Source: Miscanthus floridulus
Taxonomy: Eukaryota; Streptophyta; Magnoliopsida; Poales; Poaceae
Assembly: GCF_019320115.1 (NCBI RefSeq)
Contig: NC_089587.1
Coordinates: 83,387,603 to 83,451,602, forward strand
Direction of reading: 5' to 3'
DNA: 64,000 nucleotides
The notes below the pieces were generated by a model. It was given only the letters and a program-made list of their open reading frames with translations. It did not search any database and was not told where the DNA came from. This document shows, in pieces, positions 12,535 through 24,700 of the stretch (the first letter of the stretch is position 1; every line of letters starts with the position of its first letter). Both the position numbers and the translations under genes were made by a program.

Positions 12535-13190
12535 GGTACATGACACTTGACACATGTTGGTGGTATCTTGACTGTCTGGTACAGCCCCATCCATCGATCC
12601 ACTCCACGGGCTTGTAGCCCAACTTAGGCCCGTTTCGGTCAATGCAACGAACCAGTGGCCACCGACCCCGCTCACAAGTCACACCTCACAGAGTCACACG
12701 CGTAAAAATGTTTTTTAGCACCAAAGCGATCATTTTAACAACGCTCAACTGGCATAAAAAAAGACTCCCAAACCCTCTTCTCGCCAGGCCTGGTAGCGCA
12801 GGCTTGTAACCTAGCTCCTGGGGGCAGGAGTTGGCTGGTTTGGGCCGTCTCGATTTCTCGATGATGGGGCTCTCTCGGATGTACTTACGCATCTCGCGTG
12901 TGTATGCCCATGGGCCCAGCGCAGACCACTTGATCTGTCGCCAGCCTCCTGGGCGGCCCCACGTCTAGACAGGGGAGAAACCTGAGGGTTGGACTGACGT
13001 TGCAGGACACTGCGTAATGTCACTCTAACTAAAGTGGAGGCAAGAAATTGCGTTGCTGCAGCCCAAATGATCAGAGTAATCCAAGAGAGCGCTCTCTCGT
13101 GAGTCCATGATGGCCCTCCTACCAACTCCTTTTTTATATCTTTGTTGTTACATTGTTTTTTTTCCTCTTTTCAATATTTAAACACACTAG
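12535..13190. repeat. Duplicated segment, copy 1 (copy 2 at 31040-31690)
   Basis: Shares a long ordered series of blocks with 31040-31690: catcgatccact, ttgtagccca, a near-identical block around ccaggcctggtagcgcaggc, ggttgggccgt-type text, gtctagac, gaggcaagaaattgc, gagctctctcg-like text, and a T-rich tail. Divergence is substantial, with indels. No frame is conserved between the copies, so I do not call a gene. The GGCCC/GGGCTT motifs would suit an old promoter region, but that is inference. Confidence 0.7.
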
Positions 13191-13537
13191 GATCCTGTCT
13201 GTATGTTGAAACAGAAAAAAAAATTATTTTGTTACATCAATAGTTTTTTCTCATTTCAACATCTAAATAAACTAGGATCGTACACGTACTTTGTAGTGAG
13301 AAGAAAGCCACGATAAGTTATGTGTTATGGGCAACTAATAATGGTTTTTTGAGCATGGTGTTCGCAACATCCTGTTTGTAGTCCACGATAACCATTATTT
13401 GAGTCTCGAATAGACTAATTCACCAAAAACTTATGGTTATACATTTGTGGGATCACACAGAGAGGAAATGAGAACGGGTTAGATTCTATTGACTTTGCGC
13501 TATCTAGGGCTGTTAATTTTGTTCTACTTTAGCTATA
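13191..13537. other. Intergenic, short diverged direct repeat
   Basis: A block 'tttttcctcttttcaatatt...aaacacactaggatc' (about 13160) recurs at about 13245 as 'ttttttctcatttcaacatc...aaactaggatc'. Nothing else seen. Confidence 0.4.
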
Positions 13538-14305
13538 AGAGCATCTCCATCAGATTGACAAAATCAATTCTCTTTCCACCCAAAAACTATCATATAGAGG
13601 AATGAGGTGAAAACAAACCGCTCCAGCATATCCTCTTAATCCTCTTTCCCTATATTTTTTTCTCAATCCCTCAAAGAAAGGGGAAGTGTCACAATTTTTT
13701 CTCAATCCCCTTTCTCCCTTCTATTGTCGCTGACGTATGGTCCCATGGGATAGTGTCGTCGTAGTGCTCTGGGTGAGCGTTGCCGCCGTTTCTGGCGGGG
13801 ACATAGGAACACAGCGAGCGAGTGCTAGACGGTCCCTTCACACCATGAACGCTGCGACCGACCACCCGTCGCTGACGAGGTATGGCTACATCGCGGCGGC
13901 GCATTCGTCGTGGTTGACCACCATGACCTCAATGGGTGTGGCGTCGGCCTGCCTCCCCGGGTGTGCAGATGGCGACGGGGTCGGGAGTACGTGGTAGGGG
14001 TCCTAGATCTTGATGTCGGAGCCCATGAGGAGGCGCGGGTGCCCGCCGCCAAGAGTGTCGTGTCCGTGGCGAGGCACAACAGCACCTCAGGGTTTGCTCC
14101 AGCACTTTGGACGCAGACGCCATGGACACGTGAACTGGCGTAGACGCGACAGCGGAATCGTGACTCTCAATCCCTATGAGGCCACAATGGGCAGGGTGCG
14201 AGAGCAGAGTGAAGCCACGCTGGTCGTCGAGTGAGTGGAGCCATCGAGCGAGTGGGGTCCATATGTATAGGGGATAGGACTTCTTCAATCTGTTGTAGCA
14301 CAGCT
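13538..14305. mobile_element. Candidate TIR DNA element with GC-rich interior
   Basis: The left end AGAGCATCTCCATCAGATTGA pairs with the complement of the right end near 14284-14305 (CAACAGATTGAAGAAGTC). 'Agagcatctcca' is a common grass MITE terminus. The interior 13735-14270 is strikingly GC-rich compared with both flanks and may be captured host sequence; its frames match nothing I know. Ends are approximate and no clear target duplication was found. Confidence 0.4.
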
Positions 14306-14344
14306 CCCCTATTCCCATTAGTCTAATTTTCTCAATCACCTATA

Positions 14345-14545
14345 TGAACATTTTTTTGCGAGACCCAAATACAGATGTAGACGCTCACATACATGAGTGC
14401 ACACCCTACCCCTATGAGCACATCCGAAGAACTGAGTTGGACCGACAAATCTCGAGATTGACGAAGTCACCACAGACGTCTCGCTGTCGTTGGGTACGTC
14501 GCCTACCACTCGGGATGCTGAATCCGGTGAAGATACTCTAACAAG
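14345..14545. repeat. Dispersed grass repeat fragment
   Basis: Text such as 'ccctacccctatgagcacat' and 'gagattgacgaagtcaccac' occurs commonly in grass genomes as a dispersed repeat. I recognise the pattern but cannot name the class. Confidence 0.4.
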
Positions 14546-15854
14546 CAATGAACACAATCAGATCGTGTATATGTGTGTGCTGGTGGGAGATGAATGATCA
14601 TTACAAAATAATTTTTGCGCCTAGCGGAGACTAAAGAAGAGCAAATGCTTATGTCATTAGTGTATCCTGTAACGAATATAAATGTCACAGTACATATAAA
14701 ATCTCGGTAGCCGTTGCGTATATCAGTATATATTATACAATTCTTATGGTCGGACCAGTGATTGAAATGGCACGTGATTTGTCCTATGATGCGGAGAAAA
14801 GCTAGTGGAGAGTACACACAAGCCACGTTTGGACGAATGGCAGCAGGGGCGGGGCAGCGGGCAGCAGCGTTTTCCACGCATTCTGAGGCGAACGAGCTCC
14901 CCGCTGTCGGCGCTGCGCCACTGTCCGCCGCCCGCCGGTCTGCTCACTAGGCTCGTGCTCGCCGCTCACCACCTCACCCCCGCCCTGCCTGCGTGGTGCG
15001 CCCGCTCTTGGCTCCAGACGCTGGCAGATCCAGGCATCTAGCTCGTCTACCCGAGACCGGCCGAGCAGGCCAGCCGCTGCGCTCGGCGCTGGCCAGCACC
15101 AGCAGCCAGCTCTAGCTCCTAGGTGACCGCCGTCTCTGCCCTAGCCGACCGACCCTCAGGGCTGATTTGGTCATTTGGTGATTTCTAATTTGAGAATTTT
15201 AGGAATTTGGTCATTTGGATTTTGGTGATGGATGGGAGATCAGACGAAGCCATTGTGGGTGGGGGAGCTGATGAAGGTGGAGATGTGGTTCGTTCCAAGA
15301 GTGCCACCATGTTTAGACAGACTTCATTTTCACTAAGCAAGAAGCGCTATAAGAAACTAGATATTGCCAAATTTGTGCTTGATTATTTGATTTGATTACA
15401 CATTGTGTGATTCAATTCATCGACTTGTCTTAAAATTAATGTCATTTTCTAATCAACTTGTCTTAAATTGATAGGTTTTGTACTAACTTACTCTATTGAA
15501 ACATCTATTATTGATAATTCCATTATTAAAAGGTAACATCTTGATTCTTGTTGGCTGTTCTACATTTTTTGCCCAAAACATGCATGTTGTCATTGGTAGC
15601 CAAAATTTTATAGTGCAAGTCCGCCCTAGGTCATTTCGCTGGTTGGATTCGCCACTGACGACCATTCCATTACTAGGGTTCTAATTTGCGATCTTTTAGT
15701 TTCAAAAAAAATTATGATCTTTTTTAACCTCTTGCTTTCGTTCTTATGAAAGTTCGTATGCGAATGATACAAAGCGGGCGTCCGGACGGACGGACCGCGC
15801 CACTCGCTGCCCTCATCGCACGTCCCACCCACCCATACTGTTCGCTAGCTCCTA
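14546..15854. other. Intergenic, nothing recognised
   Basis: A GC-rich patch (14810-15150) and AT-rich flanks. Short frames on both strands show no recognisable domain. No repeat boundary could be fixed. Confidence 0.4.
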
Positions 15855-18213
15855 TGGCAGAACCATCCAAAATAACATGTTTTCGGAGGCGCTCGTCTTC
15901 CATTAGACACTAAGCACCTCAAAAGTTAGCTACATCGGACAGTTCCGTCGAGCACACCCCACGGGAGAACTCGAATCAATCCACATTTTACCTCAAGAAT
16001 CCAATAATGAGTATGAGCTAACAATACTTCGTCCATTGCAAACAACAAGAGTTCTTGAAAATTATTTATTACAATACCAGGGTTCAGAGTGCGATAATTA
16101 AACAGCGGAATACAAATAAACATCTAGCGAAAACGATACAAGGATCCATCTGTGCCCACCAAAAGAATCCTCCACACAAGAGCTACTCCTTAAACTGCAC
16201 CTGCAACAGGGTAAAATAAACCCTGAGTACACAATATACTCGTAAGACTTACCCGACTAGTGGGAATAGTTTCCCAACTCCAAGGGGTATGATAGACAAT
16301 ATGGGTTTGTTATTTTCTTTTTATTTGCGAAAAGCATTACTAGAAGTACGTCCTTAAGATCAAGTTTAATTAGCAGTCATGATTACTTCATTAGCTAAAA
16401 ATTTTAGGTAAGCACATGTTGTACTTTCAAGCATGGGTTGAGCAATCAGAACCAATTTACCATCTTTTATATTTCAGTTCTTACTACGGTGCTAGACCAT
16501 AGCCAAGTCGTACCGTCTCACAGAAACGTCGATAAGCGAACCAATGTATCCCAGCTGGGTACCCCAAAACACATGCCATGTTTGTACCCTGGGCACAAAC
16601 AAGACCAACTCATTCCACTCTTGTCACGGGGTCTAGGTCCCCGTCTAAACTTGGACTTCAAGCCCCCACACTTGAGATCCGATCTCAATATGGTGCTTAG
16701 ACTTCCACCTTTCCCCGCGTCCAATCAGTCAGTCCAGAAAGAGCCAGAACCCATGACAAGAGTGTAATGAGTCTTCCCGCTCCCATAAACAAGTATGTGC
16801 TCAGAATAATAAGTCTGTGACCTGACTACCATCCACAGCAACGGGCGGTCCTTAATCGACATGGATAGGGAAAATAGTATAACCAAGCTAAGCCTCGTGG
16901 CCGCGGGACACAACTCGTTACACCCACTAATACCCATACCATATCCCTGCTCGGTCTCTATTTTTCTTTCATCATTTTTATCATGAGAGTAATATTAATC
17001 ACATATTGTGAGCAACGGCAGGTTACTCATGCTACCGATAACCTAAGAATAGCATCTACTCGAACCTGCACTAGTAGAACTCATAGGGTAGATATATCTA
17101 TGCATGTGGTTTCCATAAAATTCCTGTAACGTAAATGCACATCACATATATATATATATAGTGATTATAAAAAATGAGGGTTATGCACCAGAGCTTGCTT
17201 TGGATAGGCACGGTGTCAGCTGAGCCAGTCGGTGGTGGCTCTGGGACCTCCTCCCTCACGAGGACCTCCTCCTCATATTCCTTGATGATCTCCTCGAACT
17301 CGCGATCATCAGTGGTCACTATCTCCACCAACTCGTTCTCTACATGCATGCAATGATGATGCAACCATTTAGCATTTAGGCAACAACAACTCTTAAAATA
17401 AGAATGCGCATACCAAACTACTAAGCTAGCTCTAATGACTAAGATACTAAGTTAACTATCATCTTCATCAAGCAAAGTGTTGGGTTCAACTAACAAACCC
17501 TTAGCTTGGCAAATTAAGGATATATCTTTATTTCTACTAGTGATTTAATGTATATTGAAACAAAGAGCATTTATCTACCCTAATGCTTAGTCTATTCTAA
17601 GGCTACCAAAATTACAGTGAGCACCTAATAATACAATGAAGCTACTACAAAAATTTCAGGACTAAACTTATCACCAATTTACCACAAAAAATTCTACAAT
17701 GATTAACTTAATAATATGAAGCATCCACAAATGATTTAATAGCTCCTAGTATCAACACATATAAGTATGAACTAAATACACCAACAGATAGACCATAATT
17801 TTAGGAACCTAACAAAATTTGTTTCACAATTTTTTGACACCTACATGATTTTATATTAATTACCAAAGAGTAGCTCAAAAATTAAATTAGAAAACCATTA
17901 CTAATTTCCTAGGAAAAAGAAAAATGAATCTCCCACGCGCTAAAGCAGCCCAAGCGACGCCGGCCCACGCGCGAGACGGCCCACGGCTGGGGCATCCCGC
18001 GCGCGCTGGTGCTTTTGCAAAATAGACCACGCACTTCTCCCAAATTACAACTAAGTCCTAATGTTATTTCCCCCTCTCTCAAACCTTCTCACTTAACCCT
18101 CTGGTTTTTCTAGAATTCCCCCGCACGTAGCCTCGATGACTCAGCACATGGCGGCGCGGCGGCGGTGACACAGCGTGGCCACACCGACCACCTAGGACCT
18201 GCGCGTGACTGTA
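15855..18213 (-). repeat. Long-LTR gypsy fragment (3' part of an LTR, minus strand)
   Basis: The left end 'tggcagaaccatcc' is the complement of the terminus seen at the solo LTR (ggcggttctgtcaca, 26371-26385). Further shared blocks in reverse orientation include the 'ctgcaacagggt ... taaaccctgagtac' block (16203-16235 versus about 25944-25977) and 'tccttaatcgac' (16850 versus about 25288). The 15890-16130 part also matches 38067-38340 in reverse. It is therefore an LTR tail of the same broad gypsy family. A GC-rich block lies at 17930-18210. Confidence 0.65.
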
Positions 18214-18450
18214 ACACCCTCAGTGTTACACCATAAATCATTTACTAAAACATGTTATGGGCATCATGTTTATGTGTTAATGCATGTAATAAAGTGTGTA
18301 GATCAATTTTTGTAACTCAAAACGATCAACAAAAATACGAAACGAAAGTTGATTCGATAGTCATGTTATATCACTTAGGGTTTAAAAGTATTTTTTATGA
18401 AGCAAAAATGCTATAGAACATATATGTGTCACCTTAATAAAGTTGGAAGT
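18214..18450 (+). repeat. Gypsy LTR start fragment
   Basis: Begins TGTAACACCCTCAGTGTTAC, the usual start of this LTR type, and is cut after about 237 bp at a junction with copia gag sequence near 18450. The first 21 bases form an 8-bp-arm inverted repeat around 'cctca'. Confidence 0.5.
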
Positions 18451-19797
18451 ACAAACTATCTAGCTTTTCTTTTAATTTTTTGAGCTTCTTTTGTTGACTA
18501 GTGCAAACTTTAACATAATTAAGATTTTATTGCACAATTTCATCATAAGAAGACATTTCATCATCACTATCACTCTCACTAGAGGATGAGCTTTTATTAC
18601 CTCGTGCCATAAGGCACACATGAGAAGAGCTTGATGATGAGTGCTTGCGGCCTCGCCTCTTGTGATGGTGTTCTTCTTCACTTGAAGAATCATCCCATGA
18701 CCTTATTGATGTGAGGGCTTGGTTCTTGCATGCCTTCTTTGTCTTGGGTGTGGGCTTGTTTGGACAAACTTCCACAAAGTGCCCCAACTCGCCGCATCCA
18801 TAGCATCCTCTCTTTCTTTGCTTATTTCTTTGATTGGTGAAAATGAGATCTTGAATTTGGATGGGCTCACCCTTGACATTGAGCCTTTGGATCATCTTCT
18901 CTACCTTGTTGATTAGTTTGAATGATTCTTCATCAAGGTTAGCGGTGAAAGAGGAAGATTGATCATCTTCACTTGAATCATCATCATCATCATCGTCTTC
19001 TTCATCTTCACTTGAGGAGCTTGAGCTTGAGCTTGTCTCAACTTGCTTGCCCTTCATCTTCTTTTTCTCGCTACATGCGAGAGCTTTGCCTTTGCTTGAT
19101 GAAGAGGCTTCTTCTTGACCCATCTTACATGACATTTCAAATGCCACTATCTTGCCAATGACTATGCCCGGGGTCATGGTGCTCAAGTTCTCCATATTGT
19201 GAAGGATGGTGATGATGCTTGCATATTTCTTTTATGGTAGCACGGAGATGATCTTCCTCACGATGTCCGCATCATCTAGCTTTGTTAATCCTATTGAATG
19301 GAGCTCCTTGATAATTAGATTTAAACGAGAATACATATCACAAACAAGCTCATTATCATTCATTGTAAAGGAATCATAATTTTGCTTAGCTAGACAATAT
19401 TTTTGCTCACGAACATTACTTGTGCCGTCATGGAGCTCTTGGAGTTTTAATCAAATTTCATGTGCTGTATTTAAAGTGAACACTTGGTTAAATACATCCA
19501 TGCTAAAAGATTCAAACAAGCAATTCTTAGCTCTAGCATTAAAATATATTTCATTTTCTTCACTCTTTGTGGGTTTATCGGGATTCTTAATGGGTTTCAT
19601 CCCATCACGAGTTACTCTCTAAACACCCAAATTAACCGCCTCAAGGTGACAAGCCATTCTAGCTTTATAGTAGGGGAAGTTAGTGCCGTCAAAGTGCAGA
19701 GGCCTAGAGGTACCCATCCCAACCACTCTAAATAGCATCGGCTCAACGGCGGTTAAGCCAAAGGTCCAAATTGAGCCAACCTGGCTCTGATACCACT
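18451..19797 (-). pseudogene. gag: Truncated extra gag copy of the gag-only Sirevirus (copy A)
   Basis: Nearly the same sequence as 28070-29412. The start codon is at 19717-19715. The capsid-type UBN2 region (about 19210-19700) has an in-frame TAG replacing a Trp codon. An in-frame TAA near 19232 follows, then an open frame 18527-19195 with a Ser/acid-rich stretch and an intact CCHC knuckle (CYGCGELGHFVEVC), ending EIVQ-stop. The left end is a sharp break to unrelated LTR sequence at about 18450, so the coiled-coil part of gag is missing. It shares both the post-UBN2 TAA and the EIVQ stop with copy B, so both come from one already damaged parent. Confidence 0.85.
19783..19795 (-). other. Primer binding site of copy A (initiator Met tRNA)
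   Basis: The minus strand reads TGGTATCAGAGCC, an exact match to the copia consensus, two bases from the LTR at 19798. Confidence 0.9.
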
Positions 19798-21220
19798 TGT
19801 AAGGGACCGTGACACCTAAGAGGAGGGAGTGAATTAGGCAACTTAAAATTCTAACTCTAAACTATGGCCTCTTTTTCTACCCTTAACAAAACTTATGCAA
19901 AAGATAAACTATCTAAATATGCAACTACGGTTTTGCTAATGTGCTGCTATCTCTACCGCAAAAGGAGTAATGTAATCAATGTAAATGCGGAAGCTAAAGA
20001 GCAAGGTAGAGATATGCAAACTTCCATCGACGACTCTAATATTTTTACCGAGGTATCGAGAAGCGCACAAGCTTACCCCTAGTCCTCGTTGGAGCCCTTC
20101 GCAAGGAATCCCTCGCAAGGGCCAAGCTCTCAGTCGGGTAACTCTGTGGATAGCCTTGGGCTTCCCCACGCGCAAGTGGGTCTTTGATGTGCCTTTCGAT
20201 AAGCCTCTCCTGGATGCTCCCCACTGTCTTCACTATCAAGCTTCTAGCCGAAATGACGCGGGCCTTGTTCCCTCCGGAACACGGTGGTGGACACACCACA
20301 AATACGGTTGGTGTGATCTCGTAAGACTACAAGCCCCTCCGATGTACAACAATGGTGCATGCAAGCACCGAGTGGTAAGAGGTATGCAAACCTCACTAAA
20401 AACTAGGCCTAAACCTAGAGCAAGCGCATAAGCGATGGTCTAATCAACCTAAGCACTTCGCAAAGCACCTACGCTAATCACCTAATGAATCACTAAGCAC
20501 TATGAAGTGGAGATCACTAAAATGGTGTATCACCACCCTTGGTATGTTTCCTCAGCTCCACTATTTTCATTTGGCCGGTTGAGAGTTGTATTTATAAGTC
20601 CCACTGAGATAGTAGCCATTGGGGACAAAATCCCGCTTTTCTACTACTGACTGGATGCTGATCACGTCCTGACCGGACGCATCCGGTCGTCCTGACCATT
20701 AGAACCACATGAACTGATTGGACACTACCAGCGTCCGATCATATGCCACCGGACGCGTCCGGTCACAATTTTGCCGCTCTGGAACCTTTCTGTACTCGAT
20801 CGGACGCTGCAGTTCTACGTCCGGTTGATTTGCTGCCAGCGTCCGGTCTAGCATCTGGTCGCTGCTGTTGATGCCTGTTGTTGCCAAGCCTCTTGATCGG
20901 AGCATCCGGTCACTTTCCTCCAGCGTCCGGTCCAGCGTCCGGTCACCTCTGTGAGCTCGTTTCTTCATGATCTCGCGTATGGCTTGGTTCCTATCTTTGT
21001 GCTTGGACTTTGCTTGATATCTTGGGTCTTCCCTTGTGCTCCTAGAGTCTTGTTTATGGTGTTGATTATCGGATCATCACGTCGCCTTCGTCCAAGTCAC
21101 GTCTTGCACCCTATTGAACTACAAAACAATCACTTGCAAATTCATTAGTCCAACTTGGTTGTGTTGGTCATCAAACACCAAAATCCAAAGCAAATGGGCC
21201 TAGGGTCTATTTTTCTTACA
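19798..21220 (-). repeat. LTR shared by copies A and B
   Basis: 1423 bp, TGTAAGGGACC...TTCTTACA. It holds CCGGACG/CGTCCGG palindromes at about 20640-20945. It has a primer site on the left and a polypurine tract (complement of 21221-21236, atctccacctttttgg) on the right. Confidence 0.9.
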
Positions 21221-21783
21221 ATCTCCACCTTTTTGGTGATTGATGACAACACGACCAAAGCAAGCAAATAATATAATTTTGAATTTTGAAAACTACCTAC
21301 TTGCTAAGATGCAATGCAAGGGGCAAGGTTATATGATGCTAAAAGATACTACTTGTAAAACTAAAGGATACCACATAAAAACTTATCTTGCCCTTTCAAA
21401 TATCCCCATGTGGCATTCTGGATTTAAGCCTTGCTTCCTACAAATTCTCCCCATTACATAGGCTAATCCATAATCCACTATCCTCCTTTTCTTGGACCAT
21501 TACCACTTGTAGACCATTACCACTTGTAAAATATTATGATCTAGCTTTTGGTCCTACACATTAATGCTTGCTTTTGGTCCTCTAAATTCTCCCCCTTTGA
21601 AATCAAACACCGAAAAGAAAGACATTAGTAGCACAAGGGAGGGTCAAACTTTGTGATCCTTTATGTGTAGAGTGGAATAGGTCACAAAATTTGACTCTCA
21701 CATTATATAGATTAAGCTTCCCTTAAATATATGCATACATATGGTAGAAGGCAAAGCATATGCATAATTGGCAAATTATTTCT
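21221..21783 (-). other. 3' non-coding region and polypurine tract of copy B
   Basis: The polypurine tract (complement of 21221-21236) adjoins the LTR; a second tract, complement of ctccccctttg, is near 21590. No gene. Confidence 0.75.
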
Positions 21784-24700
21784 TGTAACACCCCAGGTGT
21801 TTGCCACCAGTTAAGCAATGGGTTTGAGCTAAAACATGGTATATTAAGTGATGATGAAGATGTCAAGGTCAAACCTATAGAAACGAGCCCCAACCTAAAC
21901 TTGGATATTGCACCTTTGCTCGCCTATAGACCCCTTTTCAAGATATATGCTTGGGTGGTGTGATTGGGATATCTTCATGTGTCTCACATCAATACCCATC
22001 TATATTGGACACTCGAAAATTTTTATGAAGTTTAGAATCAAAAAGTCACATGAAATAATAAGTTATATCCTTGTTGGAATGATTTTACTAAGTGCTTGAA
22101 TTGCACTATTAAGTGAATGAGAACATGAGATATCAACCAAACCTTGCAACCTTGCCAAAATGACTTTAGATGAACTCTACAACAAAAGTCATGAAAGGTT
22201 CATGTTGGGCAAATGCCAAGAAAATGCTCCAATGGATCAAAAAGGATAATTTAAGCTTCATTGTGATCCTACTTTGGTCAAAGTAGAACAGCAGGTTCTA
22301 TACCAGTTTTGAGGTTGGACCTTAAATGAAAGTTGTAGTCCATATCATGTAGAACAAACTTTGTTTTTGGACTAAGAGCTAGATCAGCTTGGAAGTAAGT
22401 CAAATCGAGGTCACAAGATTGAATTTGCTGTTGTTTTCTTAGAAATATTCTAAGTCTAGAAATTCATCGACATCGGCATTGGCGTCTCGCGTTCTCCGAA
22501 ATTTGTTAAGCAACTAGATTGGGTCCAAAGATAAAAGTTGGAGTATACATGATGGAGATGGGCATGTATAAAGATGGCATTCGTTCGACTTCGTTTTGAC
22601 CATCAATTTGGGCTTTTGTTCATCACTGTCAACGCGCTGATGTTGTTAACTTGGAGATTAATTACCTACTGTTATGATGCTCAAATGATTGGAGTCCCTT
22701 AATGAGAAATGTAGAGCAGTCCGAGGTGAGCAAACTTTGTTTTAGGCCCAATGTCCAATTCGCACCTGAGCCGGCCCAAATCAGCTCCCCACCATGTCAA
22801 CTCCGGCGCGCGCCACGTGCTCGACAGTTTGTCTTCGTGGACGCCATGCACCGGAGCATGTCCCGCCATGGCCGACGCGTGTCCTACCTCGTGCCACGCG
22901 CTGCTGAACGCCCTAGTCCTCCATAATCGAGCGCCAGAGCTACCCCATCCCTCACCGTCCCTTCTCGCTCTCTCTCGCTCGCGCTCTGGCCGCACCAGAG
23001 CTCGCCCACCATGGACGCCGCCACCGAGCTCTGTGGTCACTACGTTCCCGCTACTCCATGCCTCTCCACTCCTCATGAGGACTACCAGCAGCTTTGCCTT
23101 CACCTCCTGCATCTCGTGCTCGTGCTCTCCCTAGCCATCTATCGTCGGAGCGCCACCACCACCGGACCGGGCGACTGGAAGCCGACACCGTGGGTGGCTG
23201 TGCCGCCACGGGCCGCCTCGGGCCAAGCCGAGGCCACCTATGGGTGTGGCCTGCTTCCTCCATGCTTCCACGCCCCTCAGCCACCGCCGGCGTGGCCTCC
23301 TCCGGCCAGAACGGCGAAATCCCGACAACCTCTGTGTTCAAGACCCCGTCAAGGACCTCGCGCAGCAATTCAACAAAAGGAGAGGGCCTTTCTGCAGAAC
23401 CTGTGACTCATGTGAATAGTGCCATAAGGACTGGTTTATAATTATTTTGCAGGAACTTTGGAAATTCATAGTAAATCGTAGAAAATTCGTAAAATAGTAA
23501 ATGAGGACTTTTTAGAATCCTTGTGAAATTGTCTATGCAGTGGATCTATAATATGGCATGTTTTAGTTTAAATATTTTGTGGTAAAAATAGATTTGTGCA
23601 GTAAGGTTGTAATGCTAGTTGAATTTGTTATTTTTCATAACTATAGATCTAGGGCTCCAAATGAAGTGAAATTTTTGTGGCATGCTACTCATGTGATAGT
23701 TGATATGTGGTAAAAATTTCATGAGTATTGGGTGAAGTATGAGTGAGTTATTGGTTTATCTCGCTCTCACATGATTTCTTGCTTTAGCAACTTGTTCTTT
23801 TCATAGAGGTTGCTATATATATTCAAATGGAGTAAAATTTGTACATTAGACTATTGAGAATATATGTGAGCCACTGTAATTTTTGTAGAAGTTATTGTGC
23901 ACTTTTGGTATATGTTCATTAAGTCACCTTGTTATCTAAAATAAATTAAGAAATGCATTAAAAGAATTTATTTGGTCATGGACACTAGGTTTTCTGGTGT
24001 TCTTTAGTCATGTGTGAAATGTTGGTAAAGTTGGTTTTGCCCAATTATGTATTTGCAACATAAGTTAATAATTATTTTCTTGCCGATGTGGTTTATGGAC
24101 AGATCTGGGAACTTAGCAAAGTTCTTCATGATAATGTGCTTTGTTGTGAAACTTGTTTATACAAAAGTTGTAGATAATTCATGTATCTAGATTCTATTAA
24201 AATTTGGTGTCATTTGGCCAAGTAGTTTAAGAGTTACAGCTGTTTAAAGTTGGGTTTCAGAAATGGCTGCTTTCTGTCAATTGTGGACCAGTTTCTGTAA
24301 ATGGATATATTTGACTTAGTTAACTTGAGAATCATGCTAAGATGATTAAAGACGAATTGTAGAAAATTTCATAATATTTCCATAATGTCTTCTTGCAAGT
24401 CATTTGGATTTGTGTAACTCCAGTTATAGCTAAATCTTGTAGCTGCTGTTTGCATGTCCAGAAATTGGCAGATTCCAATTATAGTGCTTGCTTGTATATT
24501 GTTAAGTGTGACGTATGCCTTGAATGATGACTGAGTTAGAGCACTTAAGATCTTGGGAAACTTGTGTCATGCTTGGTGTTGTCGTCTTCTTTGCCATCTT
24601 AGCATGATAGATTGTGTGATGTTTAAGTTAAGCATCGCAAAGTACTTAAGTGTGTTAGTGTAAACTATGCTTGTCTTGCTTGCTATTTTGTGATGTGTCT

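Noticed and set aside
16438..16937. Frames of 68-109 codons on both strands
   Set aside because: Within a gypsy LTR fragment; no domain and no support from the related solo LTR.
20045..20431. Frames of 84-148 codons on both strands
   Set aside because: They lie in the LTR of the gag-only Sirevirus and are disrupted in the paired LTR.
22699..23441. Overlapping long frames on both strands in the GC-rich block
   Set aside because: High GC content makes stops rare; no domain is recognisable, and the block lies inside a well-defined solo LTR.
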